Shown here in pieces: positions 35,373 through 45,827 of a stretch of DNA of 64,000 bases; position 1 is the stretch's first letter; each line of letters opens with the position of its first letter. The stretch comes from Streptococcus sp. WB01_FAA12 (GTDB lineage: Bacteria > Bacillota > Bacilli > Lactobacillales > Streptococcaceae): assembly GCF_012843315.1 (NCBI RefSeq), contig NZ_JABAEX010000001.1:620001-684000 (forward strand), read 5' to 3'. The position numbers and the translations under genes are program-made. The notes under the pieces were generated by a model. That model was not told where the DNA came from. It saw only the letters and a program-made list of their open reading frames with translations, and did not search any database.

Positions 35373-35679
35373 ATTTTGCCTCTTTCTCTTATTATATTTC
35401 AGCAGGTTGTTGACCATGAGTACGAATCCCATGTCAATCTCACTTTACGCTTACCTTTCAGATGACATCTCTTATAACCAAACAAACCTTTATCTGCCCA
35501 AAGACAGATTTCATATCAATCTTACGTTTAGCGAAAATTTATCTACCCTTGGAAGATAAAAGTGCCTGATATTCTTTAATTTTTAAACACTGGTAACGTT
35601 CATTCATACACAGTCCCTTTTGAGGGGCTGATTCAGGTTCATCATCGCAGTCAACATTGATTTCAAGGATTTTTACTTT
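35373..35679 (-). pseudogene. Relic of an IS1182-type transposase, C-terminal part
   Basis: The minus strand holds, in shifted frames, fragments like KRKIDMKSVFGQIK, GYKRCHLKGKRKVR and MGFVLMVNNLLKYNKRKRQ, the C-terminal pattern of IS1182-family transposases. Frameshifts and a stop break it; the N-terminal part and inverted repeats are not seen. No functional element remains. Confidence 0.7.
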
Positions 35680-36135
35680 CTATCTACTCTTTTCCATGAT
35701 GTATTTTCGTACAGGTTCTTCAACTATTTGAACGATTTCAAATCCTTCTTTTTGGTAAAGATTATAAGCTGCTTGATTTGCTTCGAAGACATTTAAAGAA
35801 ATACTATCTATGTCTCCATTTTTAAACATCAATTGAATAAAATCCTTAAATGCCTGGCTACCTAAGCCTTGTCCCTGTTTCTGGGGGTTGATAAAAAATC
35901 TTCCAATATGAAGATTACTGTCTTCTCGCCTAATTTTCTGGATAAGCCCCACAAACTCTTGTCCATCAAAGATTGAAAAGATTCCTTCCAAATCTTGCAA
36001 GACTTGAATTGTCAAGGGAAAAGGAATCATTGTTCCCATCCATTGTTCTTGAAAGGATTTGCCAAGGGAGTTGGACCATTGGCATACGAATTGAGCGTTT
36101 TCTATACTTACCTTTTCTTCAAAACGAATTGTCAT
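35680..36135 (-). CDS. GNAT family N-acetyltransferase
   Basis: A 151-residue protein with the acetyl-CoA motif LHIGRFFINPQKQGQGLGSQAFKDF (Q-x-x-G-x-G near residue 95-100) and the motif B region LNVFEANQAAYNLYQKEGFE. Substrate unknown. Start at 36135 after GAGG rather than five codons upstream. Single gene. Confidence 0.88.
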   Translation of the reverse strand: MTIRFEEKVSIENAQFVCQWSNSLGKSFQEQWMGTMIPFPLTIQVLQDLEGIFSIFDGQEFVGLIQKIRREDSNLHIGRFFINPQKQGQGLGSQAFKDFIQLMFKNGDIDSISLNVFEANQAAYNLYQKEGFEIVQIVEEPVRKYIMEKSR

Positions 36136-36205
36136 CTTTTTCCTCACCATCTTATCTATGTTTCTCCATTATACCACTTCTCCTATTTTTTCCGAATAGA
36201 TAAGT

Positions 36206-36865
36206 ATGATTGATTTTTATTTTTTTCTTGTCGGGAGCATTCTCGCTTCCTTTCTCGGTTTGGTCATTGACCGTTTTCCAGAGCAATCCATTATCAGTCC
36301 AACTAGTCACTGCGATTCCTGTCAGACTCGCTTACGTCCGTTAGATTTGATTCCGATCCTCTCGCAGGCGCTCAATCGCTTTCGCTGTCGCTACTGCAAG
36401 GCTCCTTATCCTGTCTGGTATGCCCTCTTTGAACTAGGCTTAGGGCTCATCTTTCTGGTTTACTCTTGGGGATTGCTTACCTTTGGGCAAGTCATCCTGA
36501 TCACTACTGGCTTGACCTTAGGCATCTAGGACTTTCGCCATCAGGAATATCCCTTACTAGTCTGGCTGACTTTCCATCTACTCCTCATGGCTTTCTCTGG
36601 CTGGAATCTGGTCATGATTTTCTTCCTTATCCTTGGAATTTTTGCTCATTTTATTGATATTAGCATGGGCGCAGGGGATTTTCTCTTTTTAGCTTCCTGC
36701 TCTCTCGTCTTTATCGTAACGGAGTTACTGATCTTGATTCAGTTTGCTTCTGCAACAGGAATTCTAGCCTTTCTCCTACAAAAGAAAGAGGAAAGACTTC
36801 CTTTTGTGCCTTTCCTCTTACTCGCTGCTTGTGTGATTATTTTTGGTAAGCTACTGCTTGTTTGA
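36206..36865 (+). pseudogene. cilC: Prepilin peptidase (CilC/PilD type) interrupted by an amber codon
   Basis: One frame encodes a complete type IV prepilin peptidase except for TAG at codon 108 (36527-36529). Before it: MIDFYFFLVGSILASFLGLV and zinc-like CDSCQ/CRYCK cysteines; after it, without frameshift, DFRHQEYPLLVW with the first catalytic Asp, and MGAGDFLF with the GxGD Asp. The stop falls exactly where relatives have Tyr (GIYDF), so TAT or TAC to TAG is enough. In pneumococcus this enzyme matures ComGC for the competence pilus. The 3' end overlaps convergent trpA by 29 bp. Confidence 0.88.
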
Positions 36866-37613
36866 TAAAGTCCTGAATCGGCTCTCCTTGGTGGAGAGCT
36901 TTTACAATTTTCGAGCCGACGATAACACCATCTGACACCGCATTGAAGCGTTCTACATCAGCTTGACTAGATACGCCAAAGCCTGTCAAAACTGGGATAT
37001 CGGCTACTTGATGCAGTTGAGCCAAGTGCTTGTCCAAATCTGCGCGGTAATTTCCTGATTTCCCTGTCACCCCGTTTATGGCAACTGCATAGACAAAGCC
37101 TTCCGCCCCTTTAATTAATTCTTTCTGACGCTCCAGTCCTGTTGTCAAACTAACTAGAGGAATCAAGGCGATATCCGTATCTGCCAAAAATGGCTCTACA
37201 AAGTTAGCATGTTCATGAGGCAGGTCTGGGATAATCAAGCCCTTAACAGCTGTATCTGCCAAATCTTTGACAAAGTTCTCCACACCGTACTGAAAGAGGG
37301 GGTTGAAGTAGGTCATAATGACCAGTGGTACCTCTGTTTCAATGGTTTTCAAGGTTTCAACCAAAGCTTGTGTCGAAGTACCATGAGCTAGACTGCGCAA
37401 ACCAGCTTCTTCGATAACAGGTCCATCTGCGACAGGGTCTGAAAAGGGAATGCCCACTTCAATGGCAGAGACACCAAAATCTTCTAAAAAGTGGATTGTT
37501 TCTCCTAGTCCATCCAAACCTTTCTCATGGTCTCCAGCCATGATATAAGGAACGAAAATTCCTTTTCCAGCTGCTTTTATAGCCTTTAGTTTTTCTGTTA
37601 GTGTCTTAGGCAT
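36837..37613 (-). CDS. trpA: Tryptophan synthase alpha subunit
   Basis: A 258-residue TIM-barrel enzyme with catalytic Glu in [19 protein letters not shown] (near residue 51-69) and Asp in the same stretch. It cleaves indole-3-glycerol phosphate to indole. It overlaps the trpB end by eight bases and is the last gene of the operon. Full length. Confidence 0.97.
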   Translation of the reverse strand: MPKTLTEKLKAIKAAGKGIFVPYIMAGDHEKGLDGLGETIHFLEDFGVSAIEVGIPFSDPVADGPVIEEAGLRSLAHGTSTQALVETLKTIETEVPLVIMTYFNPLFQYGVENFVKDLADTAVKGLIIPDLPHEHANFVEPFLADTDIALIPLVSLTTGLERQKELIKGAEGFVYAVAINGVTGKSGNYRADLDKHLAQLHQVADIPVLTGFGVSSQADVERFNAVSDGVIVGSKIVKALHQGEPIQDFIKQAVAYQK

Positions 37614-38829
37614 GAGCTTCTCCCTTCTTTGCTACATCTGCTTCCAAGCGATCTTTGACTTGAACCACATCCTTGTCACCACGTCCAGATAAGCAGACAA
37701 TCATGGATTTGTCTGGTCCAAGTTCTTTGGCCAATTTCACCGCAAAGGCGATAGCATGGCTAGATTCCAAGGCTGGGATAATCCCTTCCACACGAGATAA
37801 GAGCTGGAATCCTTCCAAGGCTTCCTCGTCTGTCACAGGAACATAGCTTGCACGCTTGATATCGTGGTAATGAGAATGCTCTGGACCGATACCAGGATAG
37901 TCCAATCCTGCTGAGATAGAGAAGGCTTCAAGAATTTGTCCATGGGCATCTTGGAGCACATCCATGAGAGAACCGTGAAGGACACCTGGTCGACCCTTGG
38001 TCAAGGTAGCTGCATGGTGCTCTGTATCCACACCAAGCCCTGCTGCTTCAGCCCCATACATAGCAACTGACTCATCTTCTACAAAGGGATGGAAGAGACC
38101 GATAGCATTTGAACCACCACCAACACAGGCTACTAGGGCATCTGGCAGATTTTGACCTGTCAAATCACGATACTGTTGCTTAGCTTCTCGTCCAATGACA
38201 CTTTGGAAGTCACGAACGATTTCTGGGAAAGGATGAGGCCCCAAGGCAGAACCAAGGATATAGTGGGTATCATCGATATTAGCCACCCATGAACGAAGGG
38301 CTGCATTGACCGCATCCTTGAGCACGCGCGAACCATCTGTCACTGCCTCTACCTTGGCTCCCAAAAGCTCCATACGGAAAACATTGAGGGCTTGGCGTTT
38401 GACATCTTCCTCACCCATATAGATGGTACATTCCATGTTAAAGAGGGCTGCAGCTGTTGCAGTTGCCACACCATGCTGACCAGCACCCGTCTCAGCGATA
38501 ATTTTCTTTTTACCCATACGTTTAGCCAGAAGAACTTGTCCCAAGGCATTATTAATCTTGTGGGCCCCTGTATGATTGAGGTCTTCACGCTTGAGGTAAA
38601 TCTTGGATCCACCGATATGCTGGGTCAAGTTTTTTGCGTAGTAAAGGGGAGTTTCACGACCAACGTACTGACGTAAGAGTTGGTTTAATTCTTCTTGGAA
38701 ACTTGGATCTGCCTGACTTTCACGGTAGGCCTTTTCCAACTCCAAAACTGCTGTCATCAATGTTTCTGGGACAAAACGTCCGCCGAATTTTCCATAAAAT
38801 CCATCTTTATTTGGTTCCTGATATGCCAT
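37606..38829 (-). CDS. trpB: Tryptophan synthase beta subunit
   Basis: A 407-residue PLP enzyme with the lysine in [15 protein letters not shown] (near residue 94) and the phosphate loop [10 protein letters not shown] near 238. It joins indole and serine to tryptophan. It overlaps trpF by 23 bases and trpA by eight. Confidence 0.98.
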   Translation of the reverse strand: MAYQEPNKDGFYGKFGGRFVPETLMTAVLELEKAYRESQADPSFQEELNQLLRQYVGRETPLYYAKNLTQHIGGSKIYLKREDLNHTGAHKINNALGQVLLAKRMGKKKIIAETGAGQHGVATATAAALFNMECTIYMGEEDVKRQALNVFRMELLGAKVEAVTDGSRVLKDAVNAALRSWVANIDDTHYILGSALGPHPFPEIVRDFQSVIGREAKQQYRDLTGQNLPDALVACVGGGSNAIGLFHPFVEDESVAMYGAEAAGLGVDTEHHAATLTKGRPGVLHGSLMDVLQDAHGQILEAFSISAGLDYPGIGPEHSHYHDIKRASYVPVTDEEALEGFQLLSRVEGIIPALESSHAIAFAVKLAKELGPDKSMIVCLSGRGDKDVVQVKDRLEADVAKKGEAHA

Positions 38830-39406
38830 GCTTTACCCTCTCTATAAATCTTCTAATCTTTTCATGATCTTTTTGTCCATCTGTCTCCACTCCACTTGAT
38901 ACATCTACTACATAGGGAGTAAAGTGTTGAATTGCTTTTACTACATTATCTTCATTAAGCCCACCTGCGATAAAGAAGGGCTGAGCGAGTCCTTCCGTAT
39001 CCAGTTGGCCCCAGTCAAAGGTCTGGCCACTCCCAGCTTCAGGAGCATCAAAGAGTAGATAGTCTGCACGAGAATTGGGTACATGACCCTCTCCATCCAC
39101 CTGCACAGCCTGAATGCTGGCACAAGGCAATTCCTCAAACAAATCATCTGCTACCTGACCATGAACTTGTACCAAGTCCAAGCCAACTTTGTCAATCGCT
39201 TTTAGCAGTTCTGCTCGACTTGGTGAAACAAATACGCCAACCTTTTTTACGTCTGAAGGAATGAGCTTTGCCAACTCAGCAGCCTGATCCAAGGTCACCT
39301 GTCTTTTACTAGGTGCAAAGACAAAACCAATGTAGTCCGATCCTGCTGAAACAGCTGTCTCCACCGCTTCCTTGGTCGATAATCCGCAAATTTTAACCTT
39401 TGTCAA
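38807..39406 (-). CDS. trpF: Phosphoribosylanthranilate isomerase
   Basis: A 199-residue TIM barrel beginning [13 protein letters not shown] (catalytic Cys near residue 7) and ending with [19 protein letters not shown], both family signatures. A stand-alone TrpF rather than a TrpCF fusion. It overlaps trpC by 14 bases. Confidence 0.96.
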   Translation of the reverse strand: MTKVKICGLSTKEAVETAVSAGSDYIGFVFAPSKRQVTLDQAAELAKLIPSDVKKVGVFVSPSRAELLKAIDKVGLDLVQVHGQVADDLFEELPCASIQAVQVDGEGHVPNSRADYLLFDAPEAGSGQTFDWGQLDTEGLAQPFFIAGGLNEDNVVKAIQHFTPYVVDVSSGVETDGQKDHEKIRRFIERVKHGISGTK

Positions 39407-40160
39407 TCTGTAACTCCTTGATTCTCTTGGCTACATCTTCTGCCTGCATGAGAGCTGTCCCTACTAAAATTCCGTTAAAGTATGGTGCTACTCGTTTCGC
39501 ATCCTGCCCTGTGAAAATAGCCGATTCAGAAATATAATAGCGACCTTCCTTAAAGTGTTTAGCCAAGTCTACACTGGTCTGCAAGTCGACTTCAAAAGTG
39601 GTCAAATTGCGGTTATTAACCCCAATAATCTCAGCACCAAGTCTGTGGGCCACTTCCAGCTCAGCTAGATTATGAGTCTCCACCAAGACTTCCAGACCAA
39701 GCTCTGTCGCATAGTCATACAGTTCCTTGAGGCGTTCTTCTGACAAGGCCGCGACGATGAGCAAGATAACTGTCGCACCTGCATTGCGAGCGCGGATGAT
39801 TTGCTTTTTTTCGATGATAAAGTCCTTGTTGAGCGTCGGAATCTCTACCTGACTGGAAATCTCCCGTAGATAATCCAAGTGCCCTTTAAAGAAAACCTCA
39901 TCTGTCAAAACCGAAATCATCACTGCGCCGTTCGCTTCATAAGTCTGGGCCTGTTGCACAATATCCACATCGAGATTGATATCTCCCAGACTAGGGCTGG
40001 CTTTCTTTACCTCAGCGATTACCTGCAAGCGGTCTTGATGATGCTTCAAAAATTCACCCAAGCGATAGGTTTGGCGCAAGGGCTGGATTTGCTCCAGCTC
40101 CATCTGCTCAACCTCACGCGCCTTCTGCTCCAAAATTCGTGCTAAAATTTCCTGACTCAT
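39393..40160 (-). CDS. trpC: Indole-3-glycerol-phosphate synthase
   Basis: A 255-residue TIM barrel with [15 protein letters not shown] (catalytic Lys near 50), [12 protein letters not shown] and [14 protein letters not shown]. It closes the indole ring. Four-base overlap with trpD. Confidence 0.97.
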   Translation of the reverse strand: MSQEILARILEQKAREVEQMELEQIQPLRQTYRLGEFLKHHQDRLQVIAEVKKASPSLGDINLDVDIVQQAQTYEANGAVMISVLTDEVFFKGHLDYLREISSQVEIPTLNKDFIIEKKQIIRARNAGATVILLIVAALSEERLKELYDYATELGLEVLVETHNLAELEVAHRLGAEIIGVNNRNLTTFEVDLQTSVDLAKHFKEGRYYISESAIFTGQDAKRVAPYFNGILVGTALMQAEDVAKRIKELQIDKG

Positions 40161-41161
40161 TTTTGGTACTCCTGTAATAGTCTGAGTTTTTCAAGGGCCT
40201 TGCCACTAGCAATCACTTGACGGGCCAAGGTAACTCCTTCCTTAATGCTAGCTGCCTTACCATTAGCATAGAAACCAAGACCAGCATTTAGGACTGTAGT
40301 TTCCAAGAATGGACTTGGTTGGTTCTTGAGAACACTGAGCAAAATTTCTGCATTTTCCTGAGCATTTCCTCCACGAATGTCCTCAATGGCAATGCGTTCC
40401 ATCCCCAACTCCTCTGGGGTAAAGCTTGATAAGGTGATTTCGCCATTTTCAAGAAGAGCAATGTTGGTTGTTCCATTTAGACCAGCTTCATCCAGTCCTT
40501 CTGGCCCAGCAACCACAATGGCACGTTTGCGACCCATATTTTTCAAAACCTGAGCTGTACTTTCTAGAAGTTCTGGACGACTAATTCCAAGAAGCTGTGT
40601 TTCCAAGGCCATTGGGTGAATCAGGGGACCAGTCAAGTTCATAATCGTTGGAATTCCCAATTCCAAACGAGCTGGCATGATATATTTCATAGCTGGGTGC
40701 ATATTTTTGGCGAAGAGAAAGACGATTCCAGTTTTATCAAAGACCTTACCTAGTTCAGCTGGTTTGAGGTCTAGGTTGATTCCCAAGGCTTGAAGGACAT
40801 CTGCCGAACCAGATTTAGAAGAAATCGAGCGGTTACCGTGTTTAGCCATGTGAATACCACCACCAGCCAATACAAAGGCTGCCGTCGTAGAGATGTTAAA
40901 ACTGAAGGACTTGTCCCCACCTGTACCACAGTTATCCATAGCATCATGAATTTCAGTTGGAATGTGTTGGGCATGTCCTCTCATGACTTGAGCAATAGCT
41001 GTGCGTTCTTCAGGTGTTTCTCCCTTCATCTTAAGGGCCAAGAGAAGAGAAGCAATCTGCGCTTCGGTTACACGCCCAGTTACGATACGCTCAATGACAT
41101 CCGTCATTTCCACACCTGTCAAATTTTCAAATTTTGCTAGTTTTTCAATAATCTCTTTCAT
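40157..41161 (-). CDS. trpD: Anthranilate phosphoribosyltransferase
   Basis: A 334-residue enzyme with the PRPP motif [17 protein letters not shown] near residues 77-93 and [21 protein letters not shown]. It transfers ribose phosphate to anthranilate. Ten bases downstream of trpG. Confidence 0.97.
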   Translation of the reverse strand: MKEIIEKLAKFENLTGVEMTDVIERIVTGRVTEAQIASLLLALKMKGETPEERTAIAQVMRGHAQHIPTEIHDAMDNCGTGGDKSFSFNISTTAAFVLAGGGIHMAKHGNRSISSKSGSADVLQALGINLDLKPAELGKVFDKTGIVFLFAKNMHPAMKYIMPARLELGIPTIMNLTGPLIHPMALETQLLGISRPELLESTAQVLKNMGRKRAIVVAGPEGLDEAGLNGTTNIALLENGEITLSSFTPEELGMERIAIEDIRGGNAQENAEILLSVLKNQPSPFLETTVLNAGLGFYANGKAASIKEGVTLARQVIASGKALEKLRLLQEYQK

Positions 41162-41171
41162 CCTAGTTTCC

Positions 41172-41738
41172 TCACTTTACAACCTTCTCGATAAAATTCC
41201 GAATAGAAGACAAGCCATCTGGTGTTCCGATACTCTCTGGATGGTACTGGAAGCCATAAATTGGAAGGCTTTTGTGTTGAATTCCCATAATGGCTTGGTC
41301 GTCGGTCGAACGAGCTGTCACTTCAAAGTCTTCTGGCATTTCTTCAATCAAAATACTGTGGTAACGCATGACCGGACGCCCATCTTCGATTCCTTGATAC
41401 AAAACAGATGGCGCTTCAAAGCTGATATTGCTCTGTTTCCCATGCATGACTTTGGGAGCCAAACCTAGCTTACCACCAAAGACTTCTGCGATGGCTTGGT
41501 GCCCCAAACAAATCCCAAGAATCGGTTTCTTACCAGCAAAGTCACGAATCATGTCTTCCATCTTGCCAGCATCAACTGGCCAACCGGGACCAGGAGAAAA
41601 GACCAGACCATCTGCTTTTTCAGCTTCTTCATATAGCTTGGGATCATCATTTCTCAAGACCTGTACCTCTGCAAAATTCCCAATGTATTGGGCCAAGTTA
41701 TAGGTAAAAGAATCATAGTTGTCAATCAATAAAATCAT
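41172..41738 (-). CDS. trpG: Anthranilate synthase glutaminase subunit
   Basis: A 188-residue class I glutamine amidotransferase with the nucleophile Cys in [11 protein letters not shown] (near residue 78) and the His/Glu pair in [13 protein letters not shown]. It supplies ammonia to TrpE. Four-base overlap with trpE. Confidence 0.96.
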   Translation of the reverse strand: MILLIDNYDSFTYNLAQYIGNFAEVQVLRNDDPKLYEEAEKADGLVFSPGPGWPVDAGKMEDMIRDFAGKKPILGICLGHQAIAEVFGGKLGLAPKVMHGKQSNISFEAPSVLYQGIEDGRPVMRYHSILIEEMPEDFEVTARSTDDQAIMGIQHKSLPIYGFQYHPESIGTPDGLSSIRNFIEKVVK

Positions 41739-43096
41739 GGTCTTAGTTCTCCAATTCTAGTCATAGATTTTGCTTTGTTAATGGTTTCTTGGTATTCATT
41801 TTGAGCAATAGAGTCGTAGACAATCCCTGCCCCAGCCTGCACATAGGCTGTTTGATTTTTGAGAATCATCGTTCGGATGGCAATGGCAAAATCCATATCA
41901 CCCGTCGCAGACAAGTAGCCGATTGCTCCTGCGTATACGCCCCGTTTTTCCGTTTCCAGTTCATAGATACGTCTCATGGCTCGCATCTTTGGTGCTCCTG
42001 AAACTGTTCCAGCAGGAAGTGTAGCTTTCAAGGCATCCATAGCAGTGAGTTCTGGAAGCAAACGCCCCTTGACCACACTGGTCAAATGCATGACATAGCG
42101 GAAAAGCTCCACTTCCATATACTTGGTGACTTGGACACTTGCTGTTTCAGAGATGCGGCCAACATCGTTACGACCCAAGTCTACCAACATCCGATGTTCT
42201 GCTGTTTCCTTCTCATCCGAAAGCAAGTCTGTCGCCAAGGCCTTGTCTTCTTCATCCGTAGCTCCTCTTGGTCGTGTACCGGCAATCGGATTGGTTGTCA
42301 CGATGCCATTTTTGACAGAAACCAAACTTTCAGGACTAGCACCGATGATTTGATAATCACCAAAGTCATAGAAATAGAGGTAATTAGATGGATTGGTCAC
42401 GCGAAGATTTCTGTAGAAGTCAAATGAATTTCCAGTAACTTCTGCTGAGAAGCGCTGACTGAGCACGCATTGGAACATATCGCCATTTCGAATCAAGTCA
42501 CGAGCTGTTTCTACCATTTCCTCAAATTTCTGAGGAGCGATATGGGGTTTGAAGTCAAGCGGAGATAAATCCAAGTCTTCAAATTCATTTGCTGCAGGAA
42601 TGCGTAATTCCTCAAGTACTTGGTTCAAAGCTTTTTCCAAGTCTTCTTGAACACGCTCGCTGTAAAGAGCATCCTCGATGACATGGATTTTTTCCTTCTT
42701 GTGGTCAAAGACCATGTAGCTCTCATAGACAAAGAAATGCATGTCTGGCGTCCCAATGGTATCCTCAGGGATTTGACCAATTTCTTCATAAAGCGAAATC
42801 ATATCGTAACCCACAAAGCCAATGGCTCCCCCACCAAAAGGTAGGTCTGAATGATGTTGGCTCTTATGAGTAACTTCATAAAGGAAATCCAAGGGATCAC
42901 GATCAATCACTTGCCCATTTTGATAAAGAACTCCATTTTCAAACTTAATCTCAAAAACTGGATTATAGGCTAGGATAGAAAAACGAGCTGTTTCCTTGTC
43001 TCTCGGAATACTTTCTAAAATAACCTTGTGTTGCCCCTTTAGGCGCATATAAGCCAAGATTGGCGATAAGACATCTCCATGAATGATTCGTTCCAT
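41735..43096 (-). CDS. trpE: Anthranilate synthase component I
   Basis: A 453-residue chorismate-binding enzyme with an N-terminal regulatory part (including VILESIP, the position of the tryptophan feedback motif) and the catalytic core (IAGTRPRGATDEED, GTVSGAPKMRAM, YAGAIGYLSATG, IRTMILK). It opens the pathway from chorismate. First structural gene; two T-box leaders precede it. Confidence 0.97.
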   Translation of the reverse strand: MERIIHGDVLSPILAYMRLKGQHKVILESIPRDKETARFSILAYNPVFEIKFENGVLYQNGQVIDRDPLDFLYEVTHKSQHHSDLPFGGGAIGFVGYDMISLYEEIGQIPEDTIGTPDMHFFVYESYMVFDHKKEKIHVIEDALYSERVQEDLEKALNQVLEELRIPAANEFEDLDLSPLDFKPHIAPQKFEEMVETARDLIRNGDMFQCVLSQRFSAEVTGNSFDFYRNLRVTNPSNYLYFYDFGDYQIIGASPESLVSVKNGIVTTNPIAGTRPRGATDEEDKALATDLLSDEKETAEHRMLVDLGRNDVGRISETASVQVTKYMEVELFRYVMHLTSVVKGRLLPELTAMDALKATLPAGTVSGAPKMRAMRRIYELETEKRGVYAGAIGYLSATGDMDFAIAIRTMILKNQTAYVQAGAGIVYDSIAQNEYQETINKAKSMTRIGELRP

Positions 43097-43135
43097 TGTA
43101 ATTTCCCTTTCAATTCTAGTTCGTGGTGACTATAT

Positions 43136-43440
43136 GAAAAATCCCCACGCAAAATAACTTGCGTGAGGACGAAATTCGCGGTGCCACCTCAATTATAGGA
43201 TTTTTCCTATCTCTCATTCCTGTCTCAGATACCTCTTGTAACAGGCTGTGCGATAAAGGGCACTCCCTTGAGAATTATGTTTTCTTCTCTCATTTCAGAT
43301 GGACCCAACCTTACAGCTTTCTCTGCTTGTTTCCAGCAACCACAAGCTCTCTGGGAAAGAAAGTACTGTAATTTTTCCATCTTTTTAATTAGAAACTTAG
43401 ATGATAATTTCATCTTTCCTTTGTTTCAGTATATGATTTT
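43136..43440 (-). promoter_or_regulatory. T-box riboswitch 2 (trpE-proximal)
   Basis: Minus strand: T-box sequence AGGTGGCACCGCG (43177-43189) followed by a terminator TCCTCACGCAAG..TTGCGTGGGGA plus T5 (43136-43170). Upstream are stem-I-like elements (CAGAGAGCTTGTGGTTGCTG) and a TTGG-containing loop. By context the specifier should be UGG for tRNA-Trp. No separate strong promoter seen, so it acts in series with T-box 1. Confidence 0.85.
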
Positions 43441-43461
43441 TTCATACAGCCGATGCGATAA

Positions 43462-43718
43462 TATGAAAAAGCCCACACACAGAATCTACTTCCGTGTGAG
43501 GGCGTTGGTAACGCGGTGCCACCTCAATTATAAAGGGACTATTCCCCTTTACATCTCTGCCTTGTCTAACAACAAGTTGCACTGTAAGGTGTGCGCACCG
43601 AATTTTCATTGTTTCAAATTCATTTTTTAAATCAGCCCACTTTCACTATTTTCAACCACCTGTTCACAATCACCACAGGCTCCCTGAAGATCAAAAATAG
43701 TTACTTTTCTGATTTGTT
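43462..43718 (-). promoter_or_regulatory. T-box riboswitch 1 (promoter-proximal)
   Basis: Minus strand: AGGTGGCACCGCG (43512-43524) and a terminator GCCCTCACACGGAA..TGTGTGGGC plus T5 (43464-43502). Stem I starts near AGGGAGCCTGTGGTGATTG, with a GTGG-containing loop after it. Transcript start expected near 43718. Confidence 0.88.
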
Positions 43719-43724
43719 GAGAAT

Positions 43725-43753
43725 ATTATATGCTATTGTCCGATTTTTGTCAA
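43725..43753 (-). promoter_or_regulatory. trp operon promoter
   Basis: Minus strand TTGACA (43748-43753), 17 bp, TATAAT (43725-43730): perfect consensus boxes and spacing. Confidence 0.88.
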
Positions 43754-43760
43754 GATTTTT

Positions 43761-44990
43761 TTATGATTTTTTTCCAGAACCGAGGATTTCTTCGGAAATT
43801 CTCACCAAAGTCTGAACGATGTAATCAACTTCTTCATCGCTTAATTTTGTATGAAGAGGGAGCGTAATTTCATTTTCAAAGAAGGCATAGGCTCTTGGAT
43901 AATCTGCCATATCAAAACCAAGATTCTTATAGGCTGCCAAGAGAGGAAGCGGTTTATAGTGTACATTACTTGCAATTCCTGCTTTGGCCAATTCTTGGAT
44001 GATGAGGTTGCGTTCTTCTAAACTTGCTCCTTCTACATGGGTGATGTAGAGGTGGCGTGAAGATTCGACAGTATCAGTCTTGTGTGCCAGTGGGTGAATA
44101 CGAGTACCCGCAAAACCACGATCATAGCGGTCCACGATGTCCTTACGACGTTGTAGCAAACCAGGGTAACGATCCAATTGTACCAAACCAATCGAAGCCA
44201 TGATATCCGTCATGTTACACTTGTAGGCTGGCGTTACGATATCGTACTCCCATGAACCCAATTGCATCTTAGCAAGAGCATCCTTAGTTTGACCATGAAG
44301 GGAAAGGATTTGGAACTCCTTGTACATCTCTTCATCGTCAATCGCTGGATTGGCTTTCCAAGTCGCACTTCCTCCCTCAGCAGTTGTAAAGTTCTTAACG
44401 GCATGGAATGAGAAGGAAGTAAAGTCAGCGATAGAACCAGCTGGTTGCCCTTTATAAGTAGATCCCAAAGCATGGGCACTATCAGAGACAATCACAATAC
44501 GGTTAAAGGCCTTTTGCCACTTGCTTGAAGCTGTAAAGAGATCACGTTTTTTCTCCACAACTTGGAACAAACGGTCATAGTCACAAACAATCCCTGCAAG
44601 CTCAACCGGAATAATCACCTTAGTCTTTTCAGTAATGGCTTGCTCAAGAAGGTCATAGTCCATCTCAAACGTATCTGCTTGGATATCCACCATGACAGGT
44701 GTTGCTCCCACGTGAGTGATGACACTACATGAAGCTGTATAGGTCATGGCTGGAACGATGACTTCATCACCAGGTCCCACTTCCAAGACACGTAAAATCA
44801 ACTCAAGAGCGGCAGTCGCAGAGTTGAGGCAGACAGTCTTAGGTGTCTGTGTGTATTGAGACAAGCGACGCTCCAGTTCTTTTGTCTTAGGACCTGTTGT
44901 GATCCAGCCAGAACGTAGGGTATCCGCTACTTCAGCAATTTCAGCTTCTGTAATATCGGGTGGTGAAAATGGAATATTGTAATTTGGCAT
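43761..44990 (-). CDS. DegT/DnrJ/EryC1 sugar aminotransferase (probable AATGal pathway)
   Basis: A 409-residue PLP-dependent enzyme of the sugar aminotransferase family: GPKTKELERRLSQYTQTPKTVCLNSATAALEL near 33-65 and the PLP lysine in SFHAVKNFTTAEGG near residue 200. Together with the next upstream gene, a sugar-1-phosphate transferase, it matches the pneumococcal pair held to make and transfer 2-acetamido-4-amino-trideoxygalactose (AATGal), the first sugar of teichoic acid. That assignment is from context. Confidence 0.82.
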   Translation of the reverse strand: MPNYNIPFSPPDITEAEIAEVADTLRSGWITTGPKTKELERRLSQYTQTPKTVCLNSATAALELILRVLEVGPGDEVIVPAMTYTASCSVITHVGATPVMVDIQADTFEMDYDLLEQAITEKTKVIIPVELAGIVCDYDRLFQVVEKKRDLFTASSKWQKAFNRIVIVSDSAHALGSTYKGQPAGSIADFTSFSFHAVKNFTTAEGGSATWKANPAIDDEEMYKEFQILSLHGQTKDALAKMQLGSWEYDIVTPAYKCNMTDIMASIGLVQLDRYPGLLQRRKDIVDRYDRGFAGTRIHPLAHKTDTVESSRHLYITHVEGASLEERNLIIQELAKAGIASNVHYKPLPLLAAYKNLGFDMADYPRAYAFFENEITLPLHTKLSDEEVDYIVQTLVRISEEILGSGKKS

Positions 44991-45031
44991 TTATTTGCTC
45001 CTTTTATCTGTACTCATTTTCTCATGACTAT

Positions 45032-45724
45032 TTATTTTAGTACTTCAAACACGGTTTGAAACATGATTTTGATGTCTCCAAGGAAACTAAACTCTCGGAG
45101 ATAGGCGAGATTATAGCGCATCTTTTCAGGAAGAACATGTTCGACATAGGCTTGGTCAACTGACAGGCCTTTTTCGGTCATTTGACTGATGATAGTGTCC
45201 TCATCCTTGTAGTTGATGCTGGCTGGAGAGGTAATCCCTGCGGGTAAGAGCAAGGTCGCCATCATTTCAGGACTATACTGCTCTGTATAGCGTGGCACTT
45301 CAGGTCTTGTACCGACAAAAGACATCTCTCCTTTAAGGACATTGACCAACTGAGGCAGTTCGTCCAAACGGATACGGCGGATGAAATTCCCAACTTTGGT
45401 AATGCGGCTATCGTTAGCAGAAGTCACCAGACTTCCTTTTTTATCCGCATCCGTCACCATGGTACGGAACTTCCAAATCTTGAACCGACGGTTGTACTGG
45501 GTCACGCGCTCTTGCTTGTAAATGACAGGTCCCTTGCTATCCAACTTGATCCAAATGCTCAAGATAAGAAAGATTGGGGAAGTCAAAATCAGTAAAACCA
45601 AGGCCAGAATCCAATCCAGACAACGCTTGAAAACCAGCGAACCTTTCCTTTTAGAGACAAGCTGGTAGTAAGACTCAACCTCGCTTGATTGCATTTCCAC
45701 GGGCAAGTCTTCCCATTTCAGCAT
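45032..45724 (-). CDS. Undecaprenyl-phosphate sugar-1-phosphate transferase
   Basis: A 230-residue monotopic transferase of the bacterial sugar transferase (PglC/WbaP core) family: one membrane helix (about 34-57), then KGPVIYKQERVTQYNRRFKIWKFRTM, IRRIRLDELPQLVNVLKGEMSFVGTRPE and the end region. It puts the first sugar phosphate on undecaprenyl phosphate. Likely substrate UDP-AATGal given the neighbouring aminotransferase. GGAG and an extended -10 (TGGTATAAT, minus strand near 45769) lie upstream. Confidence 0.85.
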   Translation of the reverse strand: MLKWEDLPVEMQSSEVESYYQLVSKRKGSLVFKRCLDWILALVLLILTSPIFLILSIWIKLDSKGPVIYKQERVTQYNRRFKIWKFRTMVTDADKKGSLVTSANDSRITKVGNFIRRIRLDELPQLVNVLKGEMSFVGTRPEVPRYTEQYSPEMMATLLLPAGITSPASINYKDEDTIISQMTEKGLSVDQAYVEHVLPEKMRYNLAYLREFSFLGDIKIMFQTVFEVLK

Positions 45725-45827
45725 GCTGTTTCTCCTTTGTTTTTATTATACTATTTGTCAACATTTTTCATTATACCACAAAATGGAAAAGGCGGTGCAA
45801 GAAAGCTGTAATTTGGAGGAATTCTTA

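Noticed and set aside
35373..35679. Working insertion sequence
   Set aside because: Only frameshifted C-terminal transposase fragments, no inverted repeats or N-terminal part.
36527..36529. Programmed readthrough of the amber codon in cilC
   Set aside because: No known suppressor system or recoding signal is visible; Tyr to stop by one base is simpler.
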